Source: JABDBK01 sp964453575 (GTDB taxonomy: Bacteria > Pseudomonadota > Gammaproteobacteria > DSM-16500). Taken from it: a stretch of DNA of 28,532 nucleotides. The DNA lies in NCBI GenBank assembly GCA_964453575.1, contig CAYVRW010000017.1, positions 1 through 28,532 of the forward strand. The letters run 5' to 3'. Positions 7,043 to 14,555 of this stretch are shown in pieces; positions within the stretch are counted from its first letter, which is position 1, and the number at the start of each line of letters is the position of its first letter. A program made the position numbers and the translations under genes. The notes beneath the pieces are model-generated. The model was given only the letters and a program-made list of their open reading frames with translations. It did no database searches and was not told the origin of the DNA.

Positions 7043-7921
7043 ATGTTGAAGATGAAGAATTTATTCAAAAAGACCCCTGAAAAGAAGAAAGTTAAGAAGG
7101 TTACCTTTATTGAGAGAGAAGCAGTTATTGAGAGATCAGTAACAGTGATTCAGGTGGATCCGCCACATGTATCAATGAACGGGCGCGGGAGTTTAGATGA
7201 TGAAGAAGTTGAGCAAAAATCAAAATCAGATACTTCCCATAGACCATCTATTTCAAGCCGTCAGCCATCCCTGAGTGATTTGGATTCATCTGTCAAGCAT
7301 CAACCCATTAAGCGCGCGCAATCTTTTCCATCGCTTCTATCGCCATCTGCATCTTCTCGTACTCATTCGCGTCAGTCATCGCCGCAAGAACTACCCGAAG
7401 ATATTGGGCATTCACGTCAACCATCGCCGCAAGAACTACCCGAAGATATTTTATCCCGTGGGCATTCGCATCAGTCATCACCCACACAAAGCTTTCGTCG
7501 TGTTGGCTCTTCTTCATCGTTATGCGGATCTATTTCCGAGGAAGATGATGCTGATCTCCTACCAACACCACTTAACCGAGTCCAATCCTCATCTGTAATT
7601 ATGGAAGTAGAAGCAGAAATAAAAAACGCGGCTGACGCTGGTACTGATCCCCAGCCAGTCGTTAATAAGCATCGAATGTCTTTTTCATTTTCATCACCGC
7701 GTGATTCTATTATCAAAATATCAGGAATAGAACAAGCTCCTAAAAACTTGGCAGAAGTTGCAGAAGAAGAGAATGCAGTAGGGCCCGACGACTCATTTTC
7801 TCCTAAATTCACACTTCGTAATAGTGTAGGTCGTCGTCCTATTATAGTAACTACCAGAGGTCTTCCACCTGACGCGGAAGAAGAAAACAAATCATCTCAA
7901 GGCCAAGCAAAAAAAATGTGA
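7043..7921 (+). CDS. Ser/Pro-rich repeat protein, candidate secreted effector
   Basis: A 292-residue protein I do not recognise. It begins with a basic stretch (MLKMKNLFKKTPEKKKVKK), lacks a signal peptide or membrane segment, and is largely low-complexity and Ser/Pro/Gln/Arg-rich, so probably disordered. Residues 108-136 hold two copies of a 15-residue unit (HSRQ-x-SPQELPEDIG), with a partial third copy from 141. An EEE cluster sits 12-14 residues from the C-terminus, followed by polar and basic residues, similar to the E-block of Dot/Icm substrates. AAGAGG lies 11 bases before the ATG. It stands alone between the lpt operon and convergent pmbA, with its own promoter. Function unknown; effector status is inference. 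Confidence 0.7.
   Translation: MLKMKNLFKKTPEKKKVKKVTFIEREAVIERSVTVIQVDPPHVSMNGRGSLDDEEVEQKSKSDTSHRPSISSRQPSLSDLDSSVKHQPIKRAQSFPSLLSPSASSRTHSRQSSPQELPEDIGHSRQPSPQELPEDILSRGHSHQSSPTQSFRRVGSSSSLCGSISEEDDADLLPTPLNRVQSSSVIMEVEAEIKNAADAGTDPQPVVNKHRMSFSFSSPRDSIIKISGIEQAPKNLAEVAEEENAVGPDDSFSPKFTLRNSVGRRPIIVTTRGLPPDAEEENKSSQGQAKKM
7364..7450 (+). repeat. 45-bp tandem coding repeat
   Basis: The unit 7364-7408 is repeated at 7409-7450, with a 29-base identical core (7377-7405 and 7422-7450). It encodes the HSRQ-x-SPQELPEDI unit. A degenerate partial third unit (CATTCGCATCAGTCATCACC) starts at 7463. The near identity suggests recent duplication and a site prone to copy-number change. Confidence 0.85.
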
Positions 7922-7932
7922 TGGTAAAGGGG

Positions 7933-9273
7933 TCAATCCCCCGCAACCATCATCTGCTCTAATAAAATAGAACCCGTTTGAATGTTGCCGCGCTTATCAA
8001 CATCATTACCTACTTCAACCAAATTCTTATACATATCCCGCAAATTACCAGCAATCGTAATTTCTTCAACAGGATATTGAATCTCGCCTTTTTCTACCCA
8101 AAAACCAGAACAACCGCGTGAATAATCGCCGGTAATAATATTCACGCCTTGTCCCATGAGTTCTGTCACAAGCAGCCCTGTATCCATTTTTTTCAATAGA
8201 CCAGCTAAATCATTTTTTCCGGTATTAATAAATAAATTATGCACGCCGCCAGAATTACCCGTCGATTGCATGCCTAATTTTCTTGCCGAATAAACGCCTA
8301 ATACATAATTTTTTAATATACCATCCACAATGAACTTATTAGGTCTTGTTGCAACTCCATCATCATCATAAGGTGAACTTCCTAAAGCTTTTACAAGATG
8401 AGGTCTTTCGTCAATGGTAATATGCGATGGAAAAATGGCTTTATCTAAATGGTCCAATAAAAAAGAAGATTTTCGATATAAATTACCGCCAGAAATAGCA
8501 GAAACAAAATGTCCCAATAAACTACGCGCTTCTTCCGCCACAAAAATAACGGGAACACGTCTTGTTGTTAAACCCCTTGCCCCTAAACGCTTCACTGCGC
8601 GTTCTGCTGCTTGATGCGCAACTGTAGCAACTGATTCAAGTAAATCAGGGTCACATGCGACGGTATAACTGTAATCACGCTGCATCTCATCACCCTTTTT
8701 TGCAATCAAGACGCAGCTTATCTCATGACGTGTGGCAGGAACGACACCGATAAATCCATTGGAGTTTCCATAAGCATGAATGACTTGTCCTGTCGATATA
8801 GAAGAACCTTCTGAAGTAAGTCGTTTATCTTGGGAAAGCGCTTCTGCTTCACAGCGTTTTGCCAATTCGATAGCTTCTTCTACATTGAGCGACCAAGGAA
8901 AAGCCAGCTCAATCGTGGGATAATCAAAAGCTAAGATATCTTTTTCAGCAAGGCCTGCATATTCATCCTCATCGGTAAAACGAGCAATATTACAGGCTGC
9001 TTTAACTGCGGCTTTGATGGCTGCTGGTCTTATATCGGAAATACTTGCTGATCCTGAGCGTTTGCCAAAAAAAACATCGATGCCAATGATTTTATCTTGG
9101 TTATATTCTACCGTTTCAACATCACCCTTGCGTACAGTGACATTAAAGCCTTTATTCACACTGATATCCACTTCAGCACTTGTCGCACCCTGCCGCTTGG
9201 CTTCTTCAAGAATATCCGCCACCATGTTCTTTAAATTTACTTCTGAAAAGCCAGTTTGTACAAGTTCTGTCAT
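7933..9273 (-). CDS. pmbA: PmbA/TldE, partner subunit of the TldD-TldE metalloprotease
   Basis: A 446-residue protein matching TldE along its length: KGDVETVEYNQDKIIGIDVF near the N-terminus, GHFVSAISGGNLYRKSSFLLD in the middle (here split as GHFVSAISGG and NLYRKSSFLLD), TELMGQGVNIITGDYSRG, and ITIAGNLRDMYKNLVEVGND near the end. TldE pairs with TldD, which carries the catalytic site; the dimer degrades unfolded peptides and in E. coli matures microcin B17. The open frame starts at 9330, but the ATG at 9273 has AAGTGAG well placed upstream and gives the family length (E. coli 450). ATG 9297 (454 aa) is the alternative. tldD is encoded nearby on the same strand. Confidence 0.93.
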   Translation of the reverse strand: MTELVQTGFSEVNLKNMVADILEEAKRQGATSAEVDISVNKGFNVTVRKGDVETVEYNQDKIIGIDVFFGKRSGSASISDIRPAAIKAAVKAACNIARFTDEDEYAGLAEKDILAFDYPTIELAFPWSLNVEEAIELAKRCEAEALSQDKRLTSEGSSISTGQVIHAYGNSNGFIGVVPATRHEISCVLIAKKGDEMQRDYSYTVACDPDLLESVATVAHQAAERAVKRLGARGLTTRRVPVIFVAEEARSLLGHFVSAISGGNLYRKSSFLLDHLDKAIFPSHITIDERPHLVKALGSSPYDDDGVATRPNKFIVDGILKNYVLGVYSARKLGMQSTGNSGGVHNLFINTGKNDLAGLLKKMDTGLLVTELMGQGVNIITGDYSRGCSGFWVEKGEIQYPVEEITIAGNLRDMYKNLVEVGNDVDKRGNIQTGSILLEQMMVAGD

Positions 9274-9351
9274 ATTTTGCTCACTTAGTATAGGCATTTT
9301 AACAAATGTATAGTATCCTAAATGCTTCAATACTATTATGGAAGCACTGCT

Positions 9352-9504
9352 ATGAAAATTATTCTTCCTTTGCTCGTTAGTTTAAGTCTTTTTTTCAGTA
9401 TGACTGTTTTTGCAGACAATCATAAGAAACCCGGCGTACCCGACAATCAAAAATATAGCTGTGGATGCTCAAAATCTAAACAAAAATCATATTCAAAAAG
9501 TTAA
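9352..9504 (+). CDS. Small exported 50-residue peptide, function unknown
   Basis: An open frame exists from 9322, but the ATG at 9352 has GGAAG seven bases upstream and begins a clean signal peptide (MKIILPLLVSLSLFFSMTVF, cleavage after VFA). The predicted mature part is only 29 residues, starting DNHKKPGVPDNQ. It contains a Cys-Gly-Cys and a Lys/Ser-rich tail (SKSKQKSYSKS). No family is recognised. It is divergent from pmbA, and darP follows 12 bases after its stop, so it may be co-transcribed with darP. Small size lowers certainty, but the signal peptide and ribosome site support a real gene. Confidence 0.6.
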   Translation: MKIILPLLVSLSLFFSMTVFADNHKKPGVPDNQKYSCGCSKSKQKSYSKS

Positions 9505-9516
9505 TTTGGTGTAGCC

Positions 9517-9999
9517 TTGAATTCAGAAAACGAAATGCCGGAGCGGCCTAGCAAGTCAGAACGCAAACGGCAAATGACTGCTTTACAAAAATTAGGTGAA
9601 AAACTAGTAAATTTATCGCTGGATTTATTAGCAAAAATTCCTTTAGACAATACGCTTAAGACCGCGTTGCTTGATGCGCGTAAAATCACCAGCCATGAGG
9701 CCAAACGCCGGCAGTTGCAATACATTGGGCGTCTTATGCGTGACATTGATTCTGCTCCTATAGAAGCGGCGCTTGAAGACCTGGAATCAAAAAGCAAACT
9801 TAGTAAAGCTAAATTCCATCAAATGGAGCGTTGGCGGGATACCTTGATTGCTGAGGAAGATGATGCCTTACAGCGATTTTTAGAGCAATATCCTCATGCT
9901 GATCGCCAACAATTGCGGCAGCTTACTCGAAATGCTAAAAAAACGCTTAAAGGCGCTGATACAGAGTTGTTTAGGTATATTAGAAAAATTATCGAATAG
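9517..9999 (+). CDS. darP: DarP/YjgA, ribosome assembly factor (DUF615)
   Basis: A 160-residue helical, charged protein of the DUF615 family. E. coli DarP (YjgA) associates with late 50S ribosome precursors. Conserved segments include SKSERKRQMTALQKLGEKLV, IPLDNTLKTALLDARKI, RRQLQYIGRLMRD and HADRQQLRQLTRNAKK. The start given is a TTG at 9517 with GGTG upstream; an ATG at 9535 (MPERPSKSE) would also keep the whole domain. The E. coli protein is about 20 residues longer with an acidic N-terminal extension that is much reduced here. A strong terminator follows 18 bases after the stop. Confidence 0.92.
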   Translation: MNSENEMPERPSKSERKRQMTALQKLGEKLVNLSLDLLAKIPLDNTLKTALLDARKITSHEAKRRQLQYIGRLMRDIDSAPIEAALEDLESKSKLSKAKFHQMERWRDTLIAEEDDALQRFLEQYPHADRQQLRQLTRNAKKTLKGADTELFRYIRKIIE

Positions 10000-10017
10000 G
10001 GTAACATGCCATGAATT

Positions 10018-10044
10018 CCCCCGCAGCAAGTGCGGGGGTCTTTA
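10018..10044 (+). terminator. Rho-independent terminator after darP
   Basis: CCCCCGCA (10018-10025) pairs with TGCGGGGG (10031-10038) around GCAAG, followed by TCTTTA. The U-run is short but the stem is strong and sits directly after darP, before a convergent gene. Confidence 0.75.
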
Positions 10045-10047
10045 GCT

Positions 10048-12573
10048 TTATCGTAATTGCCGTTTTGCTACACTGTCGTGCATAGCCTCATCTTGCACAG
10101 AAGGACGACTTGAAAATAAACCCATCATTCTAGAAATCAAACCTTTCTCAGCTGGCTCCTTCAAACCAAAATGTTTGTATTCCAATTTAATGTTGTTAAG
10201 CACGTTAGCAAAAATAATTTTTTCCTGACTAGATAATGTTGAGCTTGATTTTAATTGTTCAATTTGATGAATAATTGTCTTGAGAGAACGTTGTTTTGCC
10301 TCATCATTTCTCACACCGATTCCATATTGATTACGTTCTGTTATAAAAATTTCTTCCAACTTTAACCAGACATTATCTTCCGATCGTGCTTTATCAACCA
10401 GACCAAAGAAAGTTGCATCCATGCCCTTCTGTTCAATATCTTGAAAAACTTTAGGAACATACTGAGCGGTCGTACTAAATAACATGGTTCTGTATATTTC
10501 GATAGAAGTTTCAATTTTTTCATTTAACATTTCAATAAAATAATCTGAAAAACGAGCCAAGTCTTGAAGCCGCGACTCTATACATTGAAAGATTTCTTTA
10601 TATTCATCACGAACAAACCCTGAGGGCATCGCAACACATAAGAACCCATTGGACCAATAAGAAATTCCATGTTCCATGATGGCATTTAAAATGCCAGGAG
10701 ATTTGAGAAGAGCTTCTGCAAGTATATACATTTGATCGCCTGGGATGTCATTAGGTAAAGAAGATAACAGAGATTTCACATCTTTCGGGTCAAAAGAAAT
10801 AGCACTCATAGCTAAACGTTGATCTTCAGGTGCAGCGTAGTTCCAGGCAGAGTAAACTGAAAATAATAGAGGATTTTCAGGTTTTATGTAGAGCATCTCC
10901 ATTTTAGCCGCGATCTGTATTCGAATTGAAAAATCCACCTCCAATGCAGACAATTTTTTTAGCGATTCGAGATAATGCGATTCAACATGGCCTTTAATAT
11001 CATAACGATCATCATACACTCTAATATCTTTTCTCTCGAGATAATGACGTATTAATTCATTTCGATATGGCTTATTTTCTTCTGAATTAAATGATGGGAG
11101 AGAAAGCACATCAATAATAATTCTAGATAAGTCTTTAGTTGATATCCTTTTCAAAAGAAATACACATACCTCAGGATGCATCCTCTTATAATTTACGGAA
11201 TACTCTTCAGGAAATTTTTCGGGTAACAATTCTTTGGCTAAAACAAGGAATTGCTCGTTACTAAACTTATCAGACCGCCCGCATAAATCAGTAAAATACG
11301 ACATACCTCCCAACCAATTCAACATATTATTCTTATGTTCACGTGCAAATTTCAATAATTCATTTTTATTGTAAGCGCACAGAATTTCTATAAAACATAA
11401 CCGGCTTGTAATATTGGATGGTGAATAACCCGCCTGCAAAAGTGCGGGCAATTTCCTTAGCGACTCTATCGAAACATTGGTTTTATAACGTAAAGCTTCT
11501 TCACTAGACCCAAAATAAATTTCAAACTTATCCTCTACGTCTGCCACATCATCAAATGTATGAATGCATTTATCCAATGTATTTGATGCTATGATTTGCC
11601 CTACAAGCACAGGAAAATAAGAATGGTATTCATCTTTTAAGGCCTTAGAAAGAGTAAATATATCATTTTTAGTCTTTATTAAAGAAATAACTTTATCATG
11701 ATCAGTAATGATATTGTCCCATAAAAAAACAATTTCGCGTGAGGTTAATTTTAATTCTTGTATTTTTATTAAAAAATCATCTTCATTATTTTTTAGTGAA
11801 GATATTAATCCAGGATATTTATTTTCAAAAAATTCGGAGAATTTCTTTTGTGAAAACATTAACCAATCCTGCTTCAACGAATCGTTGTACATAAGGTAAG
11901 AATTTCGCCGTCTTAACTCAGACACATCATCAAAGGTATTTATACATTTATCCAGTATATTTAATGCCAATATTTGCTTTATAAATTCACTATAAATTTT
12001 ATTGTCACACGCTAACCTATCCGCAAGAGCAAAAAATTGTTCTTTTGTTTTTATGGCTGAAATAATTTTATCATGATCAGTCATCACATTGTCCCACAAA
12101 AATAAAACTTCATTGGAGGTCAATTTTAACGCTTGTATTTGTGCTAAAAAATGGTCTTCGTTATTTTTAATTGATGAAATTAAGCCAGGAAATTGGTTTT
12201 CAAAACTGGTGGTAACTAAGTTTAGCAGAAAGTTAAAAGCAACTTTTTCATTTTCTTTGCGGCATTGGAAATCGCTTAATATTTTTATGCGATACTCCTG
12301 ATCACCTGAGAAACGGAATCTATCTCCGTAAAACGCCAGTGTCAAATAGTCATTTGTAAACAAGTCTTTTAACTTAATAGGAAGCCTGTTACTAAGGTTG
12401 ATAACATACTCAAATCTGCTAACTAAGTATATAAGATCATAGCGGTTTAAAAGCAATAATTGCTGATCGGTTACTTCTTCTTTTTTAAATGTTTCTCTTA
12501 TTTCCCAATCTAACTTAGATAAGAATTTTTCAGTGACTTTAGCATCACCTATGTAGATGGATTCGTTTGGCAT
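10048..12573 (-). CDS. Large helical protein with internal duplication, candidate effector
   Basis: An 841-residue protein with no family I recognise, no signal peptide and no clear membrane segment. It is rich in Leu, Lys, Glu and Asn, suggesting an all-helical solenoid-like fold. Residues 123-217 and 248-343 are tandem copies of one unit; shared landmarks are FEN-x-(F/Y)PGLISS, LTS-x-E, FLWDN, TDHDK and LDKCI-x-TFDDV. The remaining 500 residues show no obvious repeat. The ATG has AAGGA six bases upstream. It lies between tldD (71 bases upstream, same strand) and convergent darP. Size, absence of a recognised homologue and its isolated insertion fit a Dot/Icm-type effector, but no translocation motif or PmrA box is visible. 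Confidence 0.75.
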   Translation of the reverse strand: MPNESIYIGDAKVTEKFLSKLDWEIRETFKKEEVTDQQLLLLNRYDLIYLVSRFEYVINLSNRLPIKLKDLFTNDYLTLAFYGDRFRFSGDQEYRIKILSDFQCRKENEKVAFNFLLNLVTTSFENQFPGLISSIKNNEDHFLAQIQALKLTSNEVLFLWDNVMTDHDKIISAIKTKEQFFALADRLACDNKIYSEFIKQILALNILDKCINTFDDVSELRRRNSYLMYNDSLKQDWLMFSQKKFSEFFENKYPGLISSLKNNEDDFLIKIQELKLTSREIVFLWDNIITDHDKVISLIKTKNDIFTLSKALKDEYHSYFPVLVGQIIASNTLDKCIHTFDDVADVEDKFEIYFGSSEEALRYKTNVSIESLRKLPALLQAGYSPSNITSRLCFIEILCAYNKNELLKFAREHKNNMLNWLGGMSYFTDLCGRSDKFSNEQFLVLAKELLPEKFPEEYSVNYKRMHPEVCVFLLKRISTKDLSRIIIDVLSLPSFNSEENKPYRNELIRHYLERKDIRVYDDRYDIKGHVESHYLESLKKLSALEVDFSIRIQIAAKMEMLYIKPENPLLFSVYSAWNYAAPEDQRLAMSAISFDPKDVKSLLSSLPNDIPGDQMYILAEALLKSPGILNAIMEHGISYWSNGFLCVAMPSGFVRDEYKEIFQCIESRLQDLARFSDYFIEMLNEKIETSIEIYRTMLFSTTAQYVPKVFQDIEQKGMDATFFGLVDKARSEDNVWLKLEEIFITERNQYGIGVRNDEAKQRSLKTIIHQIEQLKSSSTLSSQEKIIFANVLNNIKLEYKHFGLKEPAEKGLISRMMGLFSSRPSVQDEAMHDSVAKRQLR
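11545..12207 (-). repeat. Tandem duplication within the 841-aa gene
   Basis: The segment 11923-12207 and the segment 11545-11832 encode related 95-residue units at a period of about 125 codons. Similarity is visible in the DNA too, for example TTTATCATGATCAGT and ATTGTCCCA in both copies, though the copies have clearly diverged. Confidence 0.8.
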
Positions 12574-12644
12574 ATTTAATCCTTAATTATGTTTTTATAC
12601 TGTGAGCCGCGAAGCGTACTCATTATTTCCGATCAACGCAACTT

Positions 12645-14093
12645 TTATTCTTCACTATGAGTCCCGCCCACAGTCAGCATATCCACTAACAAGGTAGGCT
12701 GACCAACGCCCACAGGAACGCTTTGTCCATCTTTGCCGCACACACCAATGCCTGAATCGAGCTTCAAATCGTTGCCGACCATGGAGATTTTATTCATGAC
12801 CTCAACACCGTTGCCTATTAACGTAGCGCCTTTGACAGGTACGGTAATTTTGCCATTTTCAATTAAATAAGCCTCACTTGCGGAAAATACAAATTTACCG
12901 GAGGTGATATCAACTTGTCCGCCGCCAAAATTAACTGCGTAAATACCTTTTTTAACCGATGCAATTATTTCTTCCGGTTCTGATTTACCGCTCAACATAT
13001 AGGTATTGGTCATACGCGGCATGGGCAAATGGGCATAGGATTCACGTCTGCCATTGCCCGTTGATTCCATGCCCATAAGTCTGGCGTTACGTTTATCTTG
13101 GATATAATTTTTAAGAATACCATTTTCGATTAACACTGTGCATTGGGTAGGCGTACCTTCATCATCCATATTTAATGAACCGCGGCGATTGGGCAAGGTG
13201 CCGTCATCGACTACGGTACATAAGGATGATGCGACTTTTTCACCCATTTTACCGCTAAATACCGAAGTACCCTTGCGATTAAAGTCACCTTCTAAGCCAT
13301 GCCCTACTGCTTCGTGCAAAAGCACTCCGGGCCAACCTGGGCCTAATACCACAGGCATCATACCAGCTGGAGCATCTACTGCTTCCAGATTAACTAATGC
13401 TTGACGAACGGCTTCTTTGCCATAAGCAAGGCCGCGGTCTTCATCTATGAAATAGCGATAATCAAACCGTCCGCCCCCACCGGCATAACCTTGCTCACGC
13501 CTGCCGTTTTGTTCAACAATGACACTCACATTTAATCTCACCAATGGACGTACATCGGCCGCAAGATGGCCATCACTTGCCATGACCAATATGGTTTCAT
13601 ATTCTGCCGCTAAGGCAATATTCACTTGAATGACCCTAGGGTCTAATTTTCGGGTATGGGTATCAATACGCTGCAATAATGCTATTTTGTCATTTTCATT
13701 AAGCGAATCGAGTGGATTGGTTGGTAAATAAAGCTCATGACCTCGTGACCATACATGTGATTTGATAGCTTGGTGACCACCTTGATGGCTAATACTTCGT
13801 GCTGCTTGAGCCGCTTGTTCCAGTGCTGGTAATAAAATATCATCCGAATAAGCAAAACCGGTTTTTTCACCGCTCATGGCACGCACGCCCACACCGCGGT
13901 CAATATTATAGCTGCCGCCTTTAATAATGCCGTCCTCAAGCACCCATGATTCAGAATAAGAAGACTGAAAATATAAATCGGCATTATCAATCGTATTGCC
14001 TAAAACTTTACCCAAAACATGTTGTAATTGATTATCAGTAATACCTGCGGGATCTAATAAATCATGTTTTGCAATATCGAAATAATTGGTCAT
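12645..14093 (-). CDS. tldD: TldD, catalytic subunit of the TldD-TldE metalloprotease
   Basis: A 482-residue protein (E. coli TldD 481). The zinc-binding motif HEAVGH is at 260-265 (His260, Glu261, His265) in the segment GVLLHEAVGHGLEGDF. Other family segments are YAGGGGRFDYRYF, MPRMTNTYML and the C-terminal GICGKDGQ-like stretch (GVCGKDGQSVPVGVGQPTLLVD). It works with TldE (PmbA, encoded at 7933) in peptide degradation and leader-peptide processing. The frame extends to 14117, but the ATG at 14093 has AAAAGG upstream and gives the family length. It is separated from pmbA by darP and the 841-aa gene. Confidence 0.95.
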   Translation of the reverse strand: MTNYFDIAKHDLLDPAGITDNQLQHVLGKVLGNTIDNADLYFQSSYSESWVLEDGIIKGGSYNIDRGVGVRAMSGEKTGFAYSDDILLPALEQAAQAARSISHQGGHQAIKSHVWSRGHELYLPTNPLDSLNENDKIALLQRIDTHTRKLDPRVIQVNIALAAEYETILVMASDGHLAADVRPLVRLNVSVIVEQNGRREQGYAGGGGRFDYRYFIDEDRGLAYGKEAVRQALVNLEAVDAPAGMMPVVLGPGWPGVLLHEAVGHGLEGDFNRKGTSVFSGKMGEKVASSLCTVVDDGTLPNRRGSLNMDDEGTPTQCTVLIENGILKNYIQDKRNARLMGMESTGNGRRESYAHLPMPRMTNTYMLSGKSEPEEIIASVKKGIYAVNFGGGQVDITSGKFVFSASEAYLIENGKITVPVKGATLIGNGVEVMNKISMVGNDLKLDSGIGVCGKDGQSVPVGVGQPTLLVDMLTVGGTHSEE

Positions 14094-14179
14094 TTTTACT
14101 ACCTTTTCATCGTACAACTGTACTAGATTAATACCTTACGTTAATATAGATTACTAGGATCAAGTGCAAAAGGATTGCT

Positions 14180-14551
14180 ATGAAACTCACCCATTTAATC
14201 GTCATTGTTTCTTTTGGATTAGCTCTATCCGGGTGTACATCGACTGCTAAATCAAATAATGCAACTCTTTCGATCAAAAAATCACCACCCGTCATCAATC
14301 CCATTTCTGTAACGCTTTATACCGGAAAACAAAAACCCCATAAACCCTACGTTGTCTTAGGACATGAAACAGTGTCAAAATATAACATGGTTGGCATCAA
14401 AAGGCAGGAGGCAAATTTAAAAGATTCTATACGCCATCTCGCCGCAACCCGAGGAGGCGATGCGGTCATAGAAATAACCAATCATCCTGATAGCATCAGT
14501 TATACCGTGATTTCTTATAAAACCCCATCTACTGATACGGATAAAGCTTAA
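14180..14551 (+). CDS. Small predicted lipoprotein
   Basis: A 123-residue protein with a lipoprotein signal peptide: basic start MKLTHLIVIVSFGLALSGC with lipobox LSGC and acylated Cys19. The residue after the Cys is Thr, so there is no Asp inner-membrane retention signal and outer-membrane sorting is likely. The mature part has a Ser/Asn linker and a compact domain ending SIRHLAATRGGDAVIEITNH, reminiscent of small alpha-beta envelope lipoproteins in which a Gly-Gly-Asp-Ala-Val turn is common; I cannot name the family. AAAGGA lies upstream of the ATG. It is divergent from tldD, and its stop is 4 bases from the end of the convergent flavoprotein gene. Confidence 0.8.
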   Translation: MKLTHLIVIVSFGLALSGCTSTAKSNNATLSIKKSPPVINPISVTLYTGKQKPHKPYVVLGHETVSKYNMVGIKRQEANLKDSIRHLAATRGGDAVIEITNHPDSISYTVISYKTPSTDTDKA

Positions 14552-14555
14552 CACT

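Noticed and set aside
7308..7890. Two long minus-strand open frames opposite the Ser-rich protein
   Set aside because: They arise from the biased codon composition of the plus-strand gene; no ribosome sites or protein-like features are evident.
7929..7941. GGGG-TCAAT-CCCC as a terminator between the Ser-rich gene and pmbA
   Set aside because: The stem is four bases, there is no U-tract on either strand, and it overlaps the pmbA stop.
12603..12622. Imperfect inverted repeat (TGAG/CTCA) with an inner GCGAAGC between tldD and the 841-aa gene
   Set aside because: Only four outer pairs form and there is no U-tract, so it is not a credible terminator. The ACGCTTCGC core is shared with the lptA repeat loop, but this is too little to call a second copy.
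14120..14160. Two TTAATA motifs before the lipoprotein gene as a PmrA-like box
   Set aside because: The spacing is 13 bases rather than 11 and the half-sites do not align with the consensus.
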